A program made the position numbers and the translations under genes. DNA of 64,000 nucleotides from Acidithiobacillus sp. YTS05. GTDB taxonomy: Bacteria > Pseudomonadota > Gammaproteobacteria > Acidithiobacillales > Acidithiobacillaceae. Positions 1 through 10,360 of the stretch are shown here, piece after piece (position 1 is the first letter of the stretch; each line of letters opens with the position of its first letter). Where the stretch lies: positions 1,364,001-1,428,000 of the forward strand of contig NZ_CP094359.1 in assembly GCF_024396695.1 (NCBI RefSeq), given 5' to 3'. Under the pieces are notes generated by a model. It saw only the letters and a list, made by a program, of their open reading frames with translations, searched no databases and was not told the origin of the DNA.

Positions 1-126
1 CCCACCAAAGCCTTGCGCGGTAAAAAAGTGCAAGGGCCACCAATAGGTGCCCCATAGGCCAGCGCCCAGAATCAGGCTCAAAACCGGCAATAGCTGCGTA
101 GAATGTGCTGAGGAACTCCCGGACAC
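1..126 (-). CDS. N-terminus of a probable EamA/DMT-type membrane transporter, cut by window edge
   Basis: Only about 42 codons are visible, read leftward from a possible GTG at 124-126. The peptide is hydrophobic and has the feel of a first transmembrane helix of a drug/metabolite transporter (SLILGAGLWGTYWWPLHFF). No strong ribosome binding site supports the start, and the rest of the gene lies outside the window. The family name is a guess from the helix pattern; an unrelated membrane protein is possible. It would be transcribed divergently from dapC. Confidence 0.35.
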   Translation of the reverse strand, partial: MSGSSSAHSTQLLPVLSLILGAGLWGTYWWPLHFFTAQGFGG

Positions 127-216
127 TTGTCAGCGCTGCCTGCTTGGCCCAAACTTTTGCGGATGAATCATGTTCACTCAGATCCCGTGACGCGCTGATG
201 GGGAGGCGATTGTAAA

Positions 217-1395
217 ATGAACCCACGACTGTCGTCACTGCAGGCATACCCCTTTGAGCGTCTGCGCGATTTGCTGGCCGGTGTACACCCCCCGGCCCTA
301 CCCCTGATCGATTTTTCCATCGGGGAACCGCGGCATCCTGCTCCCGCCCTGGTGGTGGAAAGTATCATCGAACATCTGCATGGCCTTGCGGAGTACCCCA
401 AAGTACTCGGCGCGGACACCTTGCGTGAGGCGATCGCCGCCTGGGCGTCCCGGCGCTTCACCCTGCCCGAGGGCTTCCTCGATCCCGAAAAGCACATTTT
501 GCCTGCCAACGGCAGTCGTGAGGCGTTGTTCAGCGTTGCCCAGGCACTGACGGATAGTGGCTCCGGCAAGGATCTGATTCTGTTACCCAACCCTTTCTAT
601 CAGATCTACGAGGGCGCAGCGATCCTCGCGGGGGCGCAACCGTACTATCTCAATTGCGAGGCAAGCGGCCAACCGGACTACCGGGCGGTAGCGCCGGAGA
701 TCTGGCAGCGTTGTGCCCTGCTCTATGTGAACAGCCCACACAATCCCACCGGGGCTGCCTTGCAGGCGGAGGATTGGGATTTTCTGGTCGCCACGGCGCG
801 GCAATATGATTTCATTTTGGCGGCGGATGAATGCTACAGCGAGATCTACTTCGATACCCCTCCGGCTGGGGTACTGAGCGCCGCAGCCCGCAGCGGCTCT
901 TTGAGCAAGGTTTTGGCATTTCACAGCCTCTCCAAGCGTTCCAGTATCCCCGGTGCGCGCAGCGGCTTCGTTGCCGGTGACGCAGAGCTGTTGGCGGCTT
1001 TCCGGCTCTATCGCACCTACCTGGGTAATGCCATGCCGCCCTTCATCCAGGCCGCGTCGGCGGCGGCCTGGGGCGACGAAAAACATGTCATTGCCATGCG
1101 CGAGGACTACGCAGAGAAATTTGCGGCGGCGGCAGAAATCCTGGGTGATCTCCTCCCCGTCGAACGTCCCGATGGTGGCTTTTATCTCTGGTTGCAGGTG
1201 GGCGATGGCGAGGCCTTTACCCGCGATCTCTACGCGGTCCAACACGTACGCTGCCTGCCCGGCACCTATCTGGCACGTGCGGCGCATGGGGCCCATCCTG
1301 GCGTCGAGCGCGTGCGCATCGCCCTGGTTGGTCCTCTGGACATTTGTCGTGAAGGGCTGATCAGAATCCGTAAGTTTCTCCAAACATTCTCTTGA
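217..1395 (+). CDS. dapC: N-succinyldiaminopimelate aminotransferase DapC
   Basis: A fold-type I PLP-dependent aminotransferase of 392 residues. It converts N-succinyl-2-amino-6-ketopimelate and glutamate to N-succinyl-LL-diaminopimelate in the cytosolic lysine/peptidoglycan pathway. The PLP-binding lysine is expected at about residue 240 in SLSKRS, and the NSPHNPTGA motif near 172-180 is typical of the family. Sequence alone cannot fully separate DapC from other class I aminotransferases, but dapD and dapE follow directly, which settles the role. The dapD start lies about 20 bases downstream, so the three form an operon. Confidence 0.9.
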   Translation: MNPRLSSLQAYPFERLRDLLAGVHPPALPLIDFSIGEPRHPAPALVVESIIEHLHGLAEYPKVLGADTLREAIAAWASRRFTLPEGFLDPEKHILPANGSREALFSVAQALTDSGSGKDLILLPNPFYQIYEGAAILAGAQPYYLNCEASGQPDYRAVAPEIWQRCALLYVNSPHNPTGAALQAEDWDFLVATARQYDFILAADECYSEIYFDTPPAGVLSAAARSGSLSKVLAFHSLSKRSSIPGARSGFVAGDAELLAAFRLYRTYLGNAMPPFIQAASAAAWGDEKHVIAMREDYAEKFAAAAEILGDLLPVERPDGGFYLWLQVGDGEAFTRDLYAVQHVRCLPGTYLARAAHGAHPGVERVRIALVGPLDICREGLIRIRKFLQTFS

Positions 1396-1415
1396 TCCTA
1401 AAAGGAAATTATCTA

Positions 1416-2237
1416 GTGACTGCATTGCAAGAAATCATTGATACGGCCTGGGAACAGCGGGCCGAAATTTCCCCCAAACAGGCCCCTGCAGAGCTGCGCG
1501 AGGCGGTGCATCAGGTACTGGAGGGGCTCGACAAGGGCGTGCTGCGCGTGGCCGAAAAGATCGATAGGCAGTGGCACACCCATCAGTGGATCAAGAAAGC
1601 GGTGCTGCTCTCCTTTCGCCTGCAAGACAATTTCCGCATGAATGGTGGCGAGACACAGTATTACGACAAAGTGCCAGGCAAGTTCAGCGATTACAACAGC
1701 AACGACTTCCGCACTGGCGGATTTCGCGTGGTGCCACCCGCGACCGTGCGCAAAGGGGCATTCATTGGTCGCAATTGCGTGCTCATGCCCTCCTTCGTCA
1801 ACATCGGCGCCTATGTCGATGAGGGTACGATGGTCGACACCTGGGCGACGGTGGGTTCCTGCGCGCAGATCGGTAAGAATGTGCATCTCTCCGGTGGCGT
1901 CGGCATCGGCGGCGTGCTCGAGCCACTCCAGGCCAACCCTACCATCATCGAAGACAACTGCTTCATCGGCGCCCGCTCCGAAGTGGTGGAAGGAGTGATC
2001 GTCGAGGAAGGCTCGGTGATTTCCATGGGGGTATTTTTGGGGGCCAGCACGCGGATCTTCGACCGCAGCACCGGCGAGATCAGCTATGGCCGGGTGCCCG
2101 CCGGTTCGGTGGTGGTGTCCGGCAATCTGCCCGCCAAGGACGGCAGTTACAGTCTCTATTGCGCCGTAATTGTGAAAAAGGTCGATGCCAAAACCTTGAG
2201 TAAGGTCGGCATCAACGAAATTCTGCGCGATCTCTGA
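1416..2237 (+). CDS. dapD: 2,3,4,5-tetrahydropyridine-2,6-dicarboxylate N-succinyltransferase DapD
   Basis: Transfers succinyl from succinyl-CoA to tetrahydrodipicolinate, the committed step of the succinylase branch. The protein has the left-handed parallel beta-helix hexapeptide repeats of the family in its second half (runs such as [20 protein letters not shown]). I place the start at the GTG at 1416, because AAAGGAAA lies just upstream and the resulting 273 residues match the usual family length; an upstream ATG at 1392 overlaps the end of dapC and would add eight residues. The stop overlaps the dapE start by one base. Confidence 0.92.
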   Translation: MTALQEIIDTAWEQRAEISPKQAPAELREAVHQVLEGLDKGVLRVAEKIDRQWHTHQWIKKAVLLSFRLQDNFRMNGGETQYYDKVPGKFSDYNSNDFRTGGFRVVPPATVRKGAFIGRNCVLMPSFVNIGAYVDEGTMVDTWATVGSCAQIGKNVHLSGGVGIGGVLEPLQANPTIIEDNCFIGARSEVVEGVIVEEGSVISMGVFLGASTRIFDRSTGEISYGRVPAGSVVVSGNLPAKDGSYSLYCAVIVKKVDAKTLSKVGINEILRDL

Positions 2238-3373
2238 TGCGCGTTCTCGACTACAGCAAGGAACTGATTGCCCGTCAGTCGGTAACACCTGCGGATGCGG
2301 GCTGTCAGGAGTGGATGATCGAAAAGCTTGCGGCGCTCGGATTTACCATCGAGCGCATGCCTGCCGGCGGCGTGGAGAACTTCTGGGCCGTACACGGTTC
2401 AGAGGGCCCCGTGTTCTGCTTTGCCGGACACACCGATGTCGTCCCGACCGGGCCGCTCGATGCCTGGCATAGCGATCCCTTCGTGCCGATCATTCGCGAT
2501 GGGAATCTGTATGGCCGGGGGGCTGCCGACATGAAAGGAAGTCTCGCGGCAATGCTGGTGGCTACCGAGGATTTTCTGCGCGAGTCTCCCGATCATTCAG
2601 GCCGCATTGCTTTTCTGATCACCTCCGATGAGGAGGGCGTCGCTACCCATGGTACCCGCCACGTGGTCGAGCAACTCCACTGCCGTGGTGAACGGATCGA
2701 CTACTGCCTGGTCGGCGAGCCTTCTTCGGAAGAAAGCCTGGCCGATGTGGTCAAGAATGGCCGCCGTGGTTCCCTCAATGGCACCCTCCGCATCCTCGGT
2801 GTGCAGGGCCATGTGGCCTACCCGGAGAAGGCGGACAACCCTATTCATCGGGTCTTGCCAGCCCTCCAGGAACTTGTCGGACGTGAATGGGATGCCGGCA
2901 GCCCTGACTTCCCCCCCACGCGCCTGCAGATCTCGAATATCCACGCTGGCACCGGCGCTACCAATGTCATTCCCGGTGTGCTCGAGCTGCAATTCAATTT
3001 TCGCTTTTCGCCAGCATCCAGCGTGGAGGACCTGCAGGCAGCCGTACAGGAAATTCTGGATCGTAAGCAGCTGCGCTACGAGCTGGACTGGCAGTTCTCC
3101 GGGCCACCGTTTTATACCGCGCCCGGCAAGTTATTGGATGCGGTGCAAACGGGCATCACCGAGATCATGGGACGGCCGGCAAAGCTGTCCACTGGGGGTG
3201 GCACCTCCGATGGCCGCTTCATTGCCCTGCTGGGCGGTGAGGTGGTGGAGCTTGGTCCCTGCAATGCGAGTATCCATAAGATTGACGAGCATGTGGCCCT
3301 GGCCGACCTGGAGCGCCTGCCGCAGGTTTACCTTGCTTCCCTCCGCGCCCTGTTCGCTTCGGGAGGGGTATAG
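2237..3373 (+). CDS. dapE: Succinyl-diaminopimelate desuccinylase DapE
   Basis: A di-zinc M20 peptidase-family hydrolase of 378 residues that releases succinate from N-succinyl-LL-diaminopimelate. The metal-site motifs are visible: GHTDVVP with His65, the GAADMKG segment with Asp98, and the SDEEG motif carrying the catalytic glutamate pair. The start ATG overlaps the dapD stop (TGATG arrangement), showing translational coupling. With dapC and dapD this completes the succinylase branch of the pathway. Confidence 0.94.
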   Translation: MRVLDYSKELIARQSVTPADAGCQEWMIEKLAALGFTIERMPAGGVENFWAVHGSEGPVFCFAGHTDVVPTGPLDAWHSDPFVPIIRDGNLYGRGAADMKGSLAAMLVATEDFLRESPDHSGRIAFLITSDEEGVATHGTRHVVEQLHCRGERIDYCLVGEPSSEESLADVVKNGRRGSLNGTLRILGVQGHVAYPEKADNPIHRVLPALQELVGREWDAGSPDFPPTRLQISNIHAGTGATNVIPGVLELQFNFRFSPASSVEDLQAAVQEILDRKQLRYELDWQFSGPPFYTAPGKLLDAVQTGITEIMGRPAKLSTGGGTSDGRFIALLGGEVVELGPCNASIHKIDEHVALADLERLPQVYLASLRALFASGGV

Positions 3374-4041
3374 TGATCGTGTTGCGCCTGGCGACAGCGC
3401 TTCTGCTGGTTTATGTGCCCGTTGCCATGGCCGCTACTCCAGTCCTGCAAAGCGCTTGTCAATTGGCCGACTCCCGTGCCACTCCCCACCCCCCACTTCG
3501 TGGTATGGCGACCTGGCTTGCTTGGCAGGACAACGGATCGGGAATGCAAAGCAGCCCGGAGAAAGAGCTGACAGCTGCCAGCAGCGTGCTTCCTTCGCCA
3601 TCCTGCGCGCTGGTCGAAAATCTTACCAATCATCGTCGCGTAGCGGTTCTGATCGACCAAAAGAGCCCCCCTGGCAGTTTTGGCTTGCTACAACTGGGAT
3701 CTGGCGCAGCTCGGGCATTGGATATTTTCGCTACGACTCCGATTGCGGTGGCGGGCTTGGCTGCTGCCGCCGCGGATGCCGCGGCACCAACGATGGCGGC
3801 GACCTCCGACCAGCATTATCTTTGGTCTGCGGCATATTCCAGCATCTATTTGGCGCAAGTGGCGTGGGAAAAGACGCAGCGTGCCGGTATCGCGAAAGTA
3901 CAGATCGCGCCCGGTATTGATCATGGATCTTGGGCCTATCGTTTGCGCTTGGGTCCCCTACCCAACGGCCTTTCCCCAAGCATTCTGGCGCAGACCCTGC
4001 GCCATGCAGGATTTCCATTTCATACACCAGAAAATGAGTAA
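3373..4041 (+). CDS. Small exported protein of unknown function, weakly RlpA-like
   Basis: About 222 residues starting at a GTG that overlaps the dapE stop. Residues 1-20 form a signal peptide ending AMA/AT, so the product is probably periplasmic or outer-membrane attached. The middle (an ENLTNHRRVAVLIDQKSPPG region followed by an AARALDI segment) is loosely reminiscent of the double-psi beta-barrel of RlpA, and the C-terminus is about as long as a SPOR domain, but the conserved residues of either are not clear. Translational coupling with dapE suggests a link to cell-wall biogenesis; this is inference. Confidence 0.5.
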   Translation: MIVLRLATALLLVYVPVAMAATPVLQSACQLADSRATPHPPLRGMATWLAWQDNGSGMQSSPEKELTAASSVLPSPSCALVENLTNHRRVAVLIDQKSPPGSFGLLQLGSGAARALDIFATTPIAVAGLAAAAADAAAPTMAATSDQHYLWSAAYSSIYLAQVAWEKTQRAGIAKVQIAPGIDHGSWAYRLRLGPLPNGLSPSILAQTLRHAGFPFHTPENE

Positions 4042-4993
4042 GATGCAAAATTGGCCTAATTTATTTATCGTCGGTGCGGTAAAAAGTGGGACCACTTCTC
4101 TTTGGGCGTATCTCAAGCAACATCCTGAGATCTATTTTCCGGAAATGAAAGAGCCGCATTATTTCACGCACCCGCATCCGGCCCCGGAACAACGTCATTG
4201 TATCCGTTATATTGACTCCGAAGAGCAGTATCTTCGACTGTATCAGGACTCGGGCCAAGTGACGTATCGGGGCGATGCCAGCCCCTCCTACCTGTGGTCG
4301 GAAGTCGCTGCGCAGGAAATCGCGCAATGTTGTCCAGACAGCAAGATCATCATCATCCTGCGCGATCCGGTACAGCGGGCCTATGCGCAATATCTGATGG
4401 ACTTCAATGAGGGCGTTACCGATCTCGATTTTTACAGCGCCTTGCAACGGGACTGGACGCGTCCGGACAAAGGTTGGGGCGTATCCCAGTTATACGTCGA
4501 GCTGGGTTTGTATCATGATCAGATTCAGCGCTACTTTTCGCTGTTTGGTCGAAATCAGGTGAGAGTGCTTCTATTGGAGGATCTGCAACGCAAACCGCTA
4601 CAGGTTCTCCATGATCTGGCAGAATTTCTGCAAGTTTCTCCCCTGCCGTTTCAACGCATCGATTTCCGTAGGGCGCACAACCACTACGCACGCCCCCGCG
4701 GCAACTGGGCGCGGCGACTGGCTGGAAATCCCATTAGCCGGACCATTGGCGAATATTTTTTTCCGCAACGCTGGGGGGAGTATATCTGGCGCAATCTTTT
4801 CCTGCGGAAGGAAAAAAAGCCCGCCATCGATCCGCAAGCTCGGGACTGGTTGATTGAGCGCTTCCAGCCGGAAATGGCGCGGCTCGAAGGATTGCTGCAA
4901 CGGCCTCTTCCAGAGCTGCGACGCAGTTGGCCAGAGGCTGAACTTCACCATGCGGCGGGCCATCCACTGTCGACGGAATCGTCCTTGCGGTAG
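4034..4993 (+). CDS. PAPS-dependent sulfotransferase domain protein
   Basis: A cytosolic sulfotransferase-fold protein of about 319 residues. The 5'-phosphosulfate-binding loop is at the N-terminus (VGAVKSGTTSLWAYL, about residues 13-27) and the 3'-phosphate-binding segment is seen in IIIILRDPVQRAYAQYLM. Such enzymes transfer sulfate from PAPS to a carbohydrate, peptide or lipid; the acceptor cannot be read from sequence. The ATG at 4034 overlaps the stop of the exported protein upstream, so the two are translated together; an ATG at 4043 is an alternative start. Confidence 0.82.
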   Translation: MSKMQNWPNLFIVGAVKSGTTSLWAYLKQHPEIYFPEMKEPHYFTHPHPAPEQRHCIRYIDSEEQYLRLYQDSGQVTYRGDASPSYLWSEVAAQEIAQCCPDSKIIIILRDPVQRAYAQYLMDFNEGVTDLDFYSALQRDWTRPDKGWGVSQLYVELGLYHDQIQRYFSLFGRNQVRVLLLEDLQRKPLQVLHDLAEFLQVSPLPFQRIDFRRAHNHYARPRGNWARRLAGNPISRTIGEYFFPQRWGEYIWRNLFLRKEKKPAIDPQARDWLIERFQPEMARLEGLLQRPLPELRRSWPEAELHHAAGHPLSTESSLR

Positions 4994-5046
4994 CCAGGGA
5001 TGGGGTCTATCTTCAAAGGAGCATATCCGTTTTGGAGGGGCCTGCC

Positions 5047-7446
5047 GTGGAATACATCCGCTTCTTTGCCGAAATCGGGATCGATGACATTGCTTTGGTG
5101 GGCGGCAAAAACGCCTCGCTCGGGGAAATGTATCGGGCGCTGCGCCCGCTGGGGGTGCGGGTACCCAACGGCTTTGCCGTTACCGCTCACGCCTATCGGG
5201 ATCTGCTCGATCGCCACCAGGCCTGGCCCAAACTCCATGCAATTCTCGACGGCTTGCAGCCGCATCAGGTCGAGGATCTTGCGCGGCGTGGCAAGGCAGC
5301 GCGGGAGCTGATTTACAGTCTGGAATTGCCGAAGCAACTGCAAGAAGAGATTCTCGCCGCCTACGCCCGCCTGCGGGAGGAATATGGCGAAAATCTCTCG
5401 CTCGCCATCCGCTCTTCGGCCACCGCCGAAGATCTGCCCACCGCGAGTTTTGCAGGGCAGCAGGATACCTATCTCAATATCAGTGGGGAAGCGGATTTGC
5501 TCGATGCCTGTCGGCGTTGTTTTGCCAGCCTCTTCACCGATCGCGCCATTCACTACCGCATGGACGAGGGCTTCGATCATTTCCATGTCGCCCTTTCCAT
5601 TGGCATCATGAAGATGGTGCGTTCTGATCTTGCCAGCAGCGGTGTGATGTTCTCACTGGATACAGAAACCGGTTTTCGCGACGTCATTTTCATCACATCT
5701 TCCTATGGACTGGGGGAGAACGTCGTGCAGGGTGCGGTCAATCCCGACGAATTTTATGTGTTCAAGTCCGGCTTTCGACGGGGAAAGCGTGCGGTCTTGC
5801 GACGCGTTCTCGGCAGTAAAAAGCTGAAGATGGTCTACGCCGCCGGCAGTACCCATCATGGCGTGCGCAACCTTGCCACCACGGCTGCCGAACAACAGCG
5901 CTTTTCCCTTGCGGACGAAGACGTGCTCACCCTCTCCGGCTATGCCATCCAGATTGAAGAACACTACAGCAAGGCGATTGGCGAAGAACGGCCGATGGAT
6001 ATGGAGTGGGCCAAGGATGGCGAAGACGGCCAACTATACATCGTGCAGGCCCGGCCGGAGACCGTCGCCTCGCAGCGCAAGGGTACTGTGTTGCAGGAGT
6101 ATTATCTGCGCGAGAGGGGTGCCATACTCGTCAGCGGCCGTGCAGTAGGGAGCAAAATCGCTACGGGTCGGGCGCGACACATCGCTACGTTGGAGGAACT
6201 GCATTTCTTCCAGCCAGGAGAGATCCTGATCGCCGACAATACCACTCCCGATTGGGAGCCGGTGATGAAGCTAGCTGCGGGTATCGTTACCGAGCGTGGT
6301 GGCCGCACCTGTCATGCCGCCATTATTGCCCGGGAATTGGGCATTCCGGCGGTGGTAGGGGCAGAGGGAGCCATGAGCCGGATCCCGGATGGGCAAGCAG
6401 CGACCCTCTCCTGCGCCGAGGGGGAGGTAGGCAACGTGTACGCCGGCACTCTGCGTTTTGAGGTGGTAGAGACTGATCTTTCTGGGTTGGCACGGCCGAA
6501 AACGGAAATCATGATGAATCTGGGCGATCCGGAGCTGGCCTTCCAGTTGCAAGCCTTGCCCAATGATGGCGTCGGACTGGCGCGCATGGAATTCATCATT
6601 GCCAATGCCATCAAGATCCATCCATTGGCCCTGTTACATCCCGAACGGATCAGCGACGCGAAGGTGCGCCACGAGATCAAGCGACGGACCGCAGGGTACT
6701 CGAGCCCGGAAGAATATTTCGTGCAACGTCTGTCCGAGGGGGTCGGGACCATTGCCGCTGCCTTTTATCCGAAACCCGTGGTGCTGCGTAGCTCGGACTT
6801 CAAGAGCAACGAGTATGCCGCGTTGATCGGGGGTACGGATTTTGAGCCCGAAGAAGCCAATCCCATGTTGGGTTTTCGCGGTGCCTCGCGTTACGCCCAT
6901 CCCAATTATGAAGAGGGATTTCGCCTGGAATGTCGCGCGATTCGGCGCGTACGGGAGGAAATGGGGCTGGACAATGTCATTGTCATGCTGCCTTTCGTCC
7001 GCCGGATAGAGGAAGCCGACGCAGTGTTGGCGAAGATGGCCGAATTTGGCCTGCGTAGGGGCGAAAACGATTTGCAAGTCTACGCCATGTGTGAAGTGCC
7101 CAGCAACGTCTTGCTGATCGATGAGTTTGCCAAGCGCTTCGATGGCTTTTCCATCGGCAGCAACGACCTAACCCAGCTTGCGCTAGGGGTTGATCGCGAC
7201 TCCGCCATCGTTGCCTTCGACTATGACGAGCGCGATCCCGCGGTAAAGGTGCTCATCCAACAGGCCGTAGAGGGCTGCCGGCGTAACCACATCCACTCCG
7301 GTCTCTGTGGCCAGGCGCCCTCGGATTATCCGGAAATGGCGGAATTTCTGGTACGACTGGGTATTGATTCCATCAGCCTCAATCCTGATACCATTCTCTC
7401 CACTACCCGCCAGGTGCTGGAGCTGGAGAAATCCCTGCATAGCTAA
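5047..7446 (+). CDS. ppsA: Phosphoenolpyruvate synthase PpsA
   Basis: Converts pyruvate, ATP and water to PEP, AMP and phosphate, the gluconeogenic entry expected in an autotroph. Domains in order are the N-terminal ATP-grasp/pyruvate phosphate dikinase domain (GGKNASLGEM near the start, AIRSSATAEDLPTASFAGQQ), the phosphohistidine swivelling domain (TERGGRTCHAAIIARELGIPA with the catalytic His) and the C-terminal PEP-binding TIM barrel ending with GLCGQAPSDYP. The start is taken as GTG 5047 because GGAGG lies a few bases upstream; a TTG 15 bases earlier overlaps that site. About 799 residues, normal for the family. Confidence 0.94.
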   Translation: MEYIRFFAEIGIDDIALVGGKNASLGEMYRALRPLGVRVPNGFAVTAHAYRDLLDRHQAWPKLHAILDGLQPHQVEDLARRGKAARELIYSLELPKQLQEEILAAYARLREEYGENLSLAIRSSATAEDLPTASFAGQQDTYLNISGEADLLDACRRCFASLFTDRAIHYRMDEGFDHFHVALSIGIMKMVRSDLASSGVMFSLDTETGFRDVIFITSSYGLGENVVQGAVNPDEFYVFKSGFRRGKRAVLRRVLGSKKLKMVYAAGSTHHGVRNLATTAAEQQRFSLADEDVLTLSGYAIQIEEHYSKAIGEERPMDMEWAKDGEDGQLYIVQARPETVASQRKGTVLQEYYLRERGAILVSGRAVGSKIATGRARHIATLEELHFFQPGEILIADNTTPDWEPVMKLAAGIVTERGGRTCHAAIIARELGIPAVVGAEGAMSRIPDGQAATLSCAEGEVGNVYAGTLRFEVVETDLSGLARPKTEIMMNLGDPELAFQLQALPNDGVGLARMEFIIANAIKIHPLALLHPERISDAKVRHEIKRRTAGYSSPEEYFVQRLSEGVGTIAAAFYPKPVVLRSSDFKSNEYAALIGGTDFEPEEANPMLGFRGASRYAHPNYEEGFRLECRAIRRVREEMGLDNVIVMLPFVRRIEEADAVLAKMAEFGLRRGENDLQVYAMCEVPSNVLLIDEFAKRFDGFSIGSNDLTQLALGVDRDSAIVAFDYDERDPAVKVLIQQAVEGCRRNHIHSGLCGQAPSDYPEMAEFLVRLGIDSISLNPDTILSTTRQVLELEKSLHS

Positions 7447-7478
7447 CGTCGATTTTTTTCCTGGATGAGGAGTGTGGC

Positions 7479-8999
7479 ATGCCCGATAAGAAAGTTCTGC
7501 TGGTGATTTTTGATGGCTTTGGGCTTAACCCCAGTCGAGCCTTCAATGGTTGGGCGCAGGCGCGGACTCCACATCTCGATCATTACTTTGCCAGCAACCC
7601 GCATAGTGCCCTGCAAGCCTCCGGGCGGGCGGTGGGCTTACCGGATGGGCAGTTCGGCAATTCTGAGGTCGGTCATCTGACTCTGGGATCAGGGCGCATT
7701 CTCAAACAGGACTTGCTGCGCATTGCCGATGCCATTGCCGATGGGAGCCTGGAACGCTTACCCAACTGGCAGAAAATGCTGCAGAAAGACAAACGCATCC
7801 ATCTGATTGGTATGGTCTCCGATGGCGGCGTGCATTCGCATATCGAGCATCTCCTGGGATTGCTGCCCCTTCTGGTACAGGCCGGCATGGAACCGGTCGT
7901 GCATTTCATCAGCGATGGTCGGGATACGCCGCCGCGCAGCGCCGATCGCTATGTGCAGCGTCTGCAGGAGGCCTTGCAGCAGCTCGGCACCGGCCATATC
8001 GCTACGCTCTCGGGCCGTTACTACGCCATGGACCGTGCCCAGCATTGGAAGCGTACAGAAAAGGCTTGGCGAGCCATGCTGCTTGGCGAGGGGCAATCGA
8101 CAGAGGATGCCCTGAGCGCCGTACAGGCGGGCTGGCAACGGGATGACGGGGATGAGTTTATTCAGCCTACGGTGATTGGTGATCCGCGAAGGGCGCGCAT
8201 CGCCGCCGACGAGCCGGTACTTTTCTTCAATTTCCGCTCCGATCGCATGCGCCAGCTCTGCGCCGCCATCGCCCTTCCCAATTTTGCCGAGTTCGATCGC
8301 GGCAGTGAAAGCGCGCGTGTCAGTACCTGCATGACCGCCTATGACGAGAACTTTGCCCTACCAGTGCTTTTTCCGACGGAAATCCCCGCGCAGGTATTGG
8401 CAGAGGTCCTTGCCAATGCCGGCTTGGCACAGTTCCACTGTGCGGAAACCGAAAAGTACGCGCACGTGACCTATTTCTTCAATGGTGGTCGCGAACAAGC
8501 TTTTGCTGGGGAAGAGCGCACGATTATCCCCTCCCCTGCCGTTGCCACCTACGATCTGCAACCCGAGATGAGTGCGCCGGCAGTGGCGGATCGCGTCATT
8601 GGCGCACTGCGCGCGGACAAGTATGCGTTTGTGCTGGTCAATTTTGCCAATGGCGACATGGTTGGCCACACCGCCAAGATCCCTGCCATCCTGCGCGCCG
8701 TCGAGACCCTCGATCTGCAATTTCATCGTATTGTACAGGTGGCTCTGGCGCACGGGTATCGGGTCATTCTCAGCGCCGATCATGGTAATTGCGACGAAAT
8801 GGTCGACCCCGTCAGTGGCGAACCGCACACCCAGCATACCGTCTACCCGGTGCCCTTTTTGTTGCTGGGAGAGCCCGGAGCGCGCCTCGGAATTGGTGCC
8901 GGTTTGGCCGACGTCGCGCCCACCGTACTGGATCTTTTGGGAGTGGAGAAACCGCAAGAAATGACGGGGCGCAGCCTGCTCCTGCACTCCGAGCTGTAA
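7479..8999 (+). CDS. gpmI: 2,3-bisphosphoglycerate-independent phosphoglycerate mutase GpmI
   Basis: Interconverts 3- and 2-phosphoglycerate using two Mn ions and a phosphoserine intermediate. The 506-residue length and the alkaline-phosphatase fold motifs fit: LVIFDGFG at the N-terminus, the nucleophile Ser62 in GNSEVGHLTLGSGR, and SADHGNCDEM near the C-terminus. It lies 32 bases after ppsA with a GAGGAG site before the ATG, so the two probably share a transcript; together they supply lower gluconeogenesis/glycolysis between pyruvate and 3-phosphoglycerate (enolase is not here). Confidence 0.95.
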   Translation: MPDKKVLLVIFDGFGLNPSRAFNGWAQARTPHLDHYFASNPHSALQASGRAVGLPDGQFGNSEVGHLTLGSGRILKQDLLRIADAIADGSLERLPNWQKMLQKDKRIHLIGMVSDGGVHSHIEHLLGLLPLLVQAGMEPVVHFISDGRDTPPRSADRYVQRLQEALQQLGTGHIATLSGRYYAMDRAQHWKRTEKAWRAMLLGEGQSTEDALSAVQAGWQRDDGDEFIQPTVIGDPRRARIAADEPVLFFNFRSDRMRQLCAAIALPNFAEFDRGSESARVSTCMTAYDENFALPVLFPTEIPAQVLAEVLANAGLAQFHCAETEKYAHVTYFFNGGREQAFAGEERTIIPSPAVATYDLQPEMSAPAVADRVIGALRADKYAFVLVNFANGDMVGHTAKIPAILRAVETLDLQFHRIVQVALAHGYRVILSADHGNCDEMVDPVSGEPHTQHTVYPVPFLLLGEPGARLGIGAGLADVAPTVLDLLGVEKPQEMTGRSLLLHSEL

Positions 9000-9083
9000 T
9001 AAGTGACTTGCTCATTTCCAGCAGACTGTCTACGCTAAATTCCGAGATCCAGATCGGAATTACCAACCTTCAGGGAGGTCGTC

Positions 9084-9437
9084 ATGCCGGAAATGCAGGA
9101 TCGCATCACGCAGATTGAAGAGCTCACCCACCGTCTCAAGGAACAATATCCTTCAGAAATCAATAGCTTTCTTTCTTTCATGGGAAAAGCAGAGGGGAGT
9201 CCCGCGCTGAGCAAAGCGCAAAAGGAACTTATCAATGTGGGCTTGGCCGTTGCGGCACAATGCGAGTGGTGTATCGCCTTGCATGTGCATGGCGCCGTCA
9301 AAGCGGGCGCAAGCCGCGATGAGATCATGAGTGCCGCTTTCCAGGCAGTGCTCATGCATGGTGGTCCGGCCCTGATGTATCTGGTGCCGCTTAGCAAAGC
9401 CCTCGACGAGTTTCTGCCGGAGGTGGACCATGCATAG
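9084..9437 (+). CDS. AhpD-like carboxymuconolactone decarboxylase family protein
   Basis: A 117-residue all-helical protein of the CMD/AhpD family. The redox motif is intact: Cys60-Glu-Trp-Cys63 followed by the downstream histidines in CIALHVHGA, as in alkylhydroperoxidase D, which transfers electrons from lipoyl groups to peroxiredoxin. Its stop overlaps the start of the pyruvate dehydrogenase E1alpha gene by eight bases, so it belongs to the same operon as a lipoyl-containing E2. A role in thiol/lipoyl redox protection of that complex is plausible inference. Confidence 0.75.
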   Translation: MPEMQDRITQIEELTHRLKEQYPSEINSFLSFMGKAEGSPALSKAQKELINVGLAVAAQCEWCIALHVHGAVKAGASRDEIMSAAFQAVLMHGGPALMYLVPLSKALDEFLPEVDHA

Positions 9438-10230
9438 CGTCGATCCCGTTTTTTTACTGCGCCAGATGCTGCGCGCTCGCGCCCTGGAAGAGACCGCGGC
9501 TCAGGAGTACGCCGCCGGCAGAATCGCCGGTTTTTTACACCTATACCCCGGGGAAGAGGCTGTGGCAGCTGGGGTGCTTAGTTGCGCCGAACCCGGCGAC
9601 TACATCGTCAGCACCTACCGCGAACACGTACACGCCCTCCTGCGTGGCATTCCGGCGGTGGCCATTTTTGCGGAACTTCTCGGCAAAAAGACCGGGGTAA
9701 GCGGGGGAATGGGCGGTTCCATGCATCTTTTCGATGCGCAAAGGCGCTTTCTGGGGGGTTACGCCATCGTCGGGGAGACCTTTCCCATTGCCCTGGGGGC
9801 TGGCTATGCCGTCGCCTATCGCCAGCTACCCGAAGCCATCATTTGCTTCTTTGGCGACGGCGCGGTGAATCAGGGAACCTTCCATGAATCCCTGAACATG
9901 GCCGCCCTATGGCGTCTGCCCATCCTTTTTGTCTGCGAAAACAATCACTATCAGATCGGTACGGAAATCCATCGCCACTCCGCCGTGGTCGAGGTCTATC
10001 GCCGCGCCTGCGCCTACAATATTCCCGCCGAGCGGATCAATGGCATGGACGTCCTGGCGGTGCAGCAGGCGAGCGAGCAGGCCCTGGCACGCATTCGTGC
10101 CGGTGATGGCCCCCAGTTTCTCGAGTTCGAGACCTACCGCTACCGCGGCCATTCCATGGCCGATCCAGGCGCCTATCGTCCGGCCAGCGAGGTACAGGCC
10201 TACCAACGCCAGGATCCCATCAAAGATGTA

Positions 10231-10242
10231 ATGGATGCCTCC
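10231..10242 (+). repeat. Left subterminal inverted repeat of the IS110-type element
   Basis: ATGGATGCCTCC, exact inverted match to 11643-11654. Confidence 0.75.
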
Positions 10243-10360
10243 CCTTATAGGATCGGCAGCGGGGAGCTCCACGAGTAGGCAGGGAGCCCTCGCTTGAACC
10301 GAACGGCATCAAAGTGCCAAGGTGGAAGTTCATCCACAAATGGGTCAAGGAGGACTCACG

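Noticed and set aside
583..2288. Long open frames antisense to dapC, dapD and the PEP synthase region
   Set aside because: They mirror the codon structure of high-GC genes on the + strand and have no family motifs.
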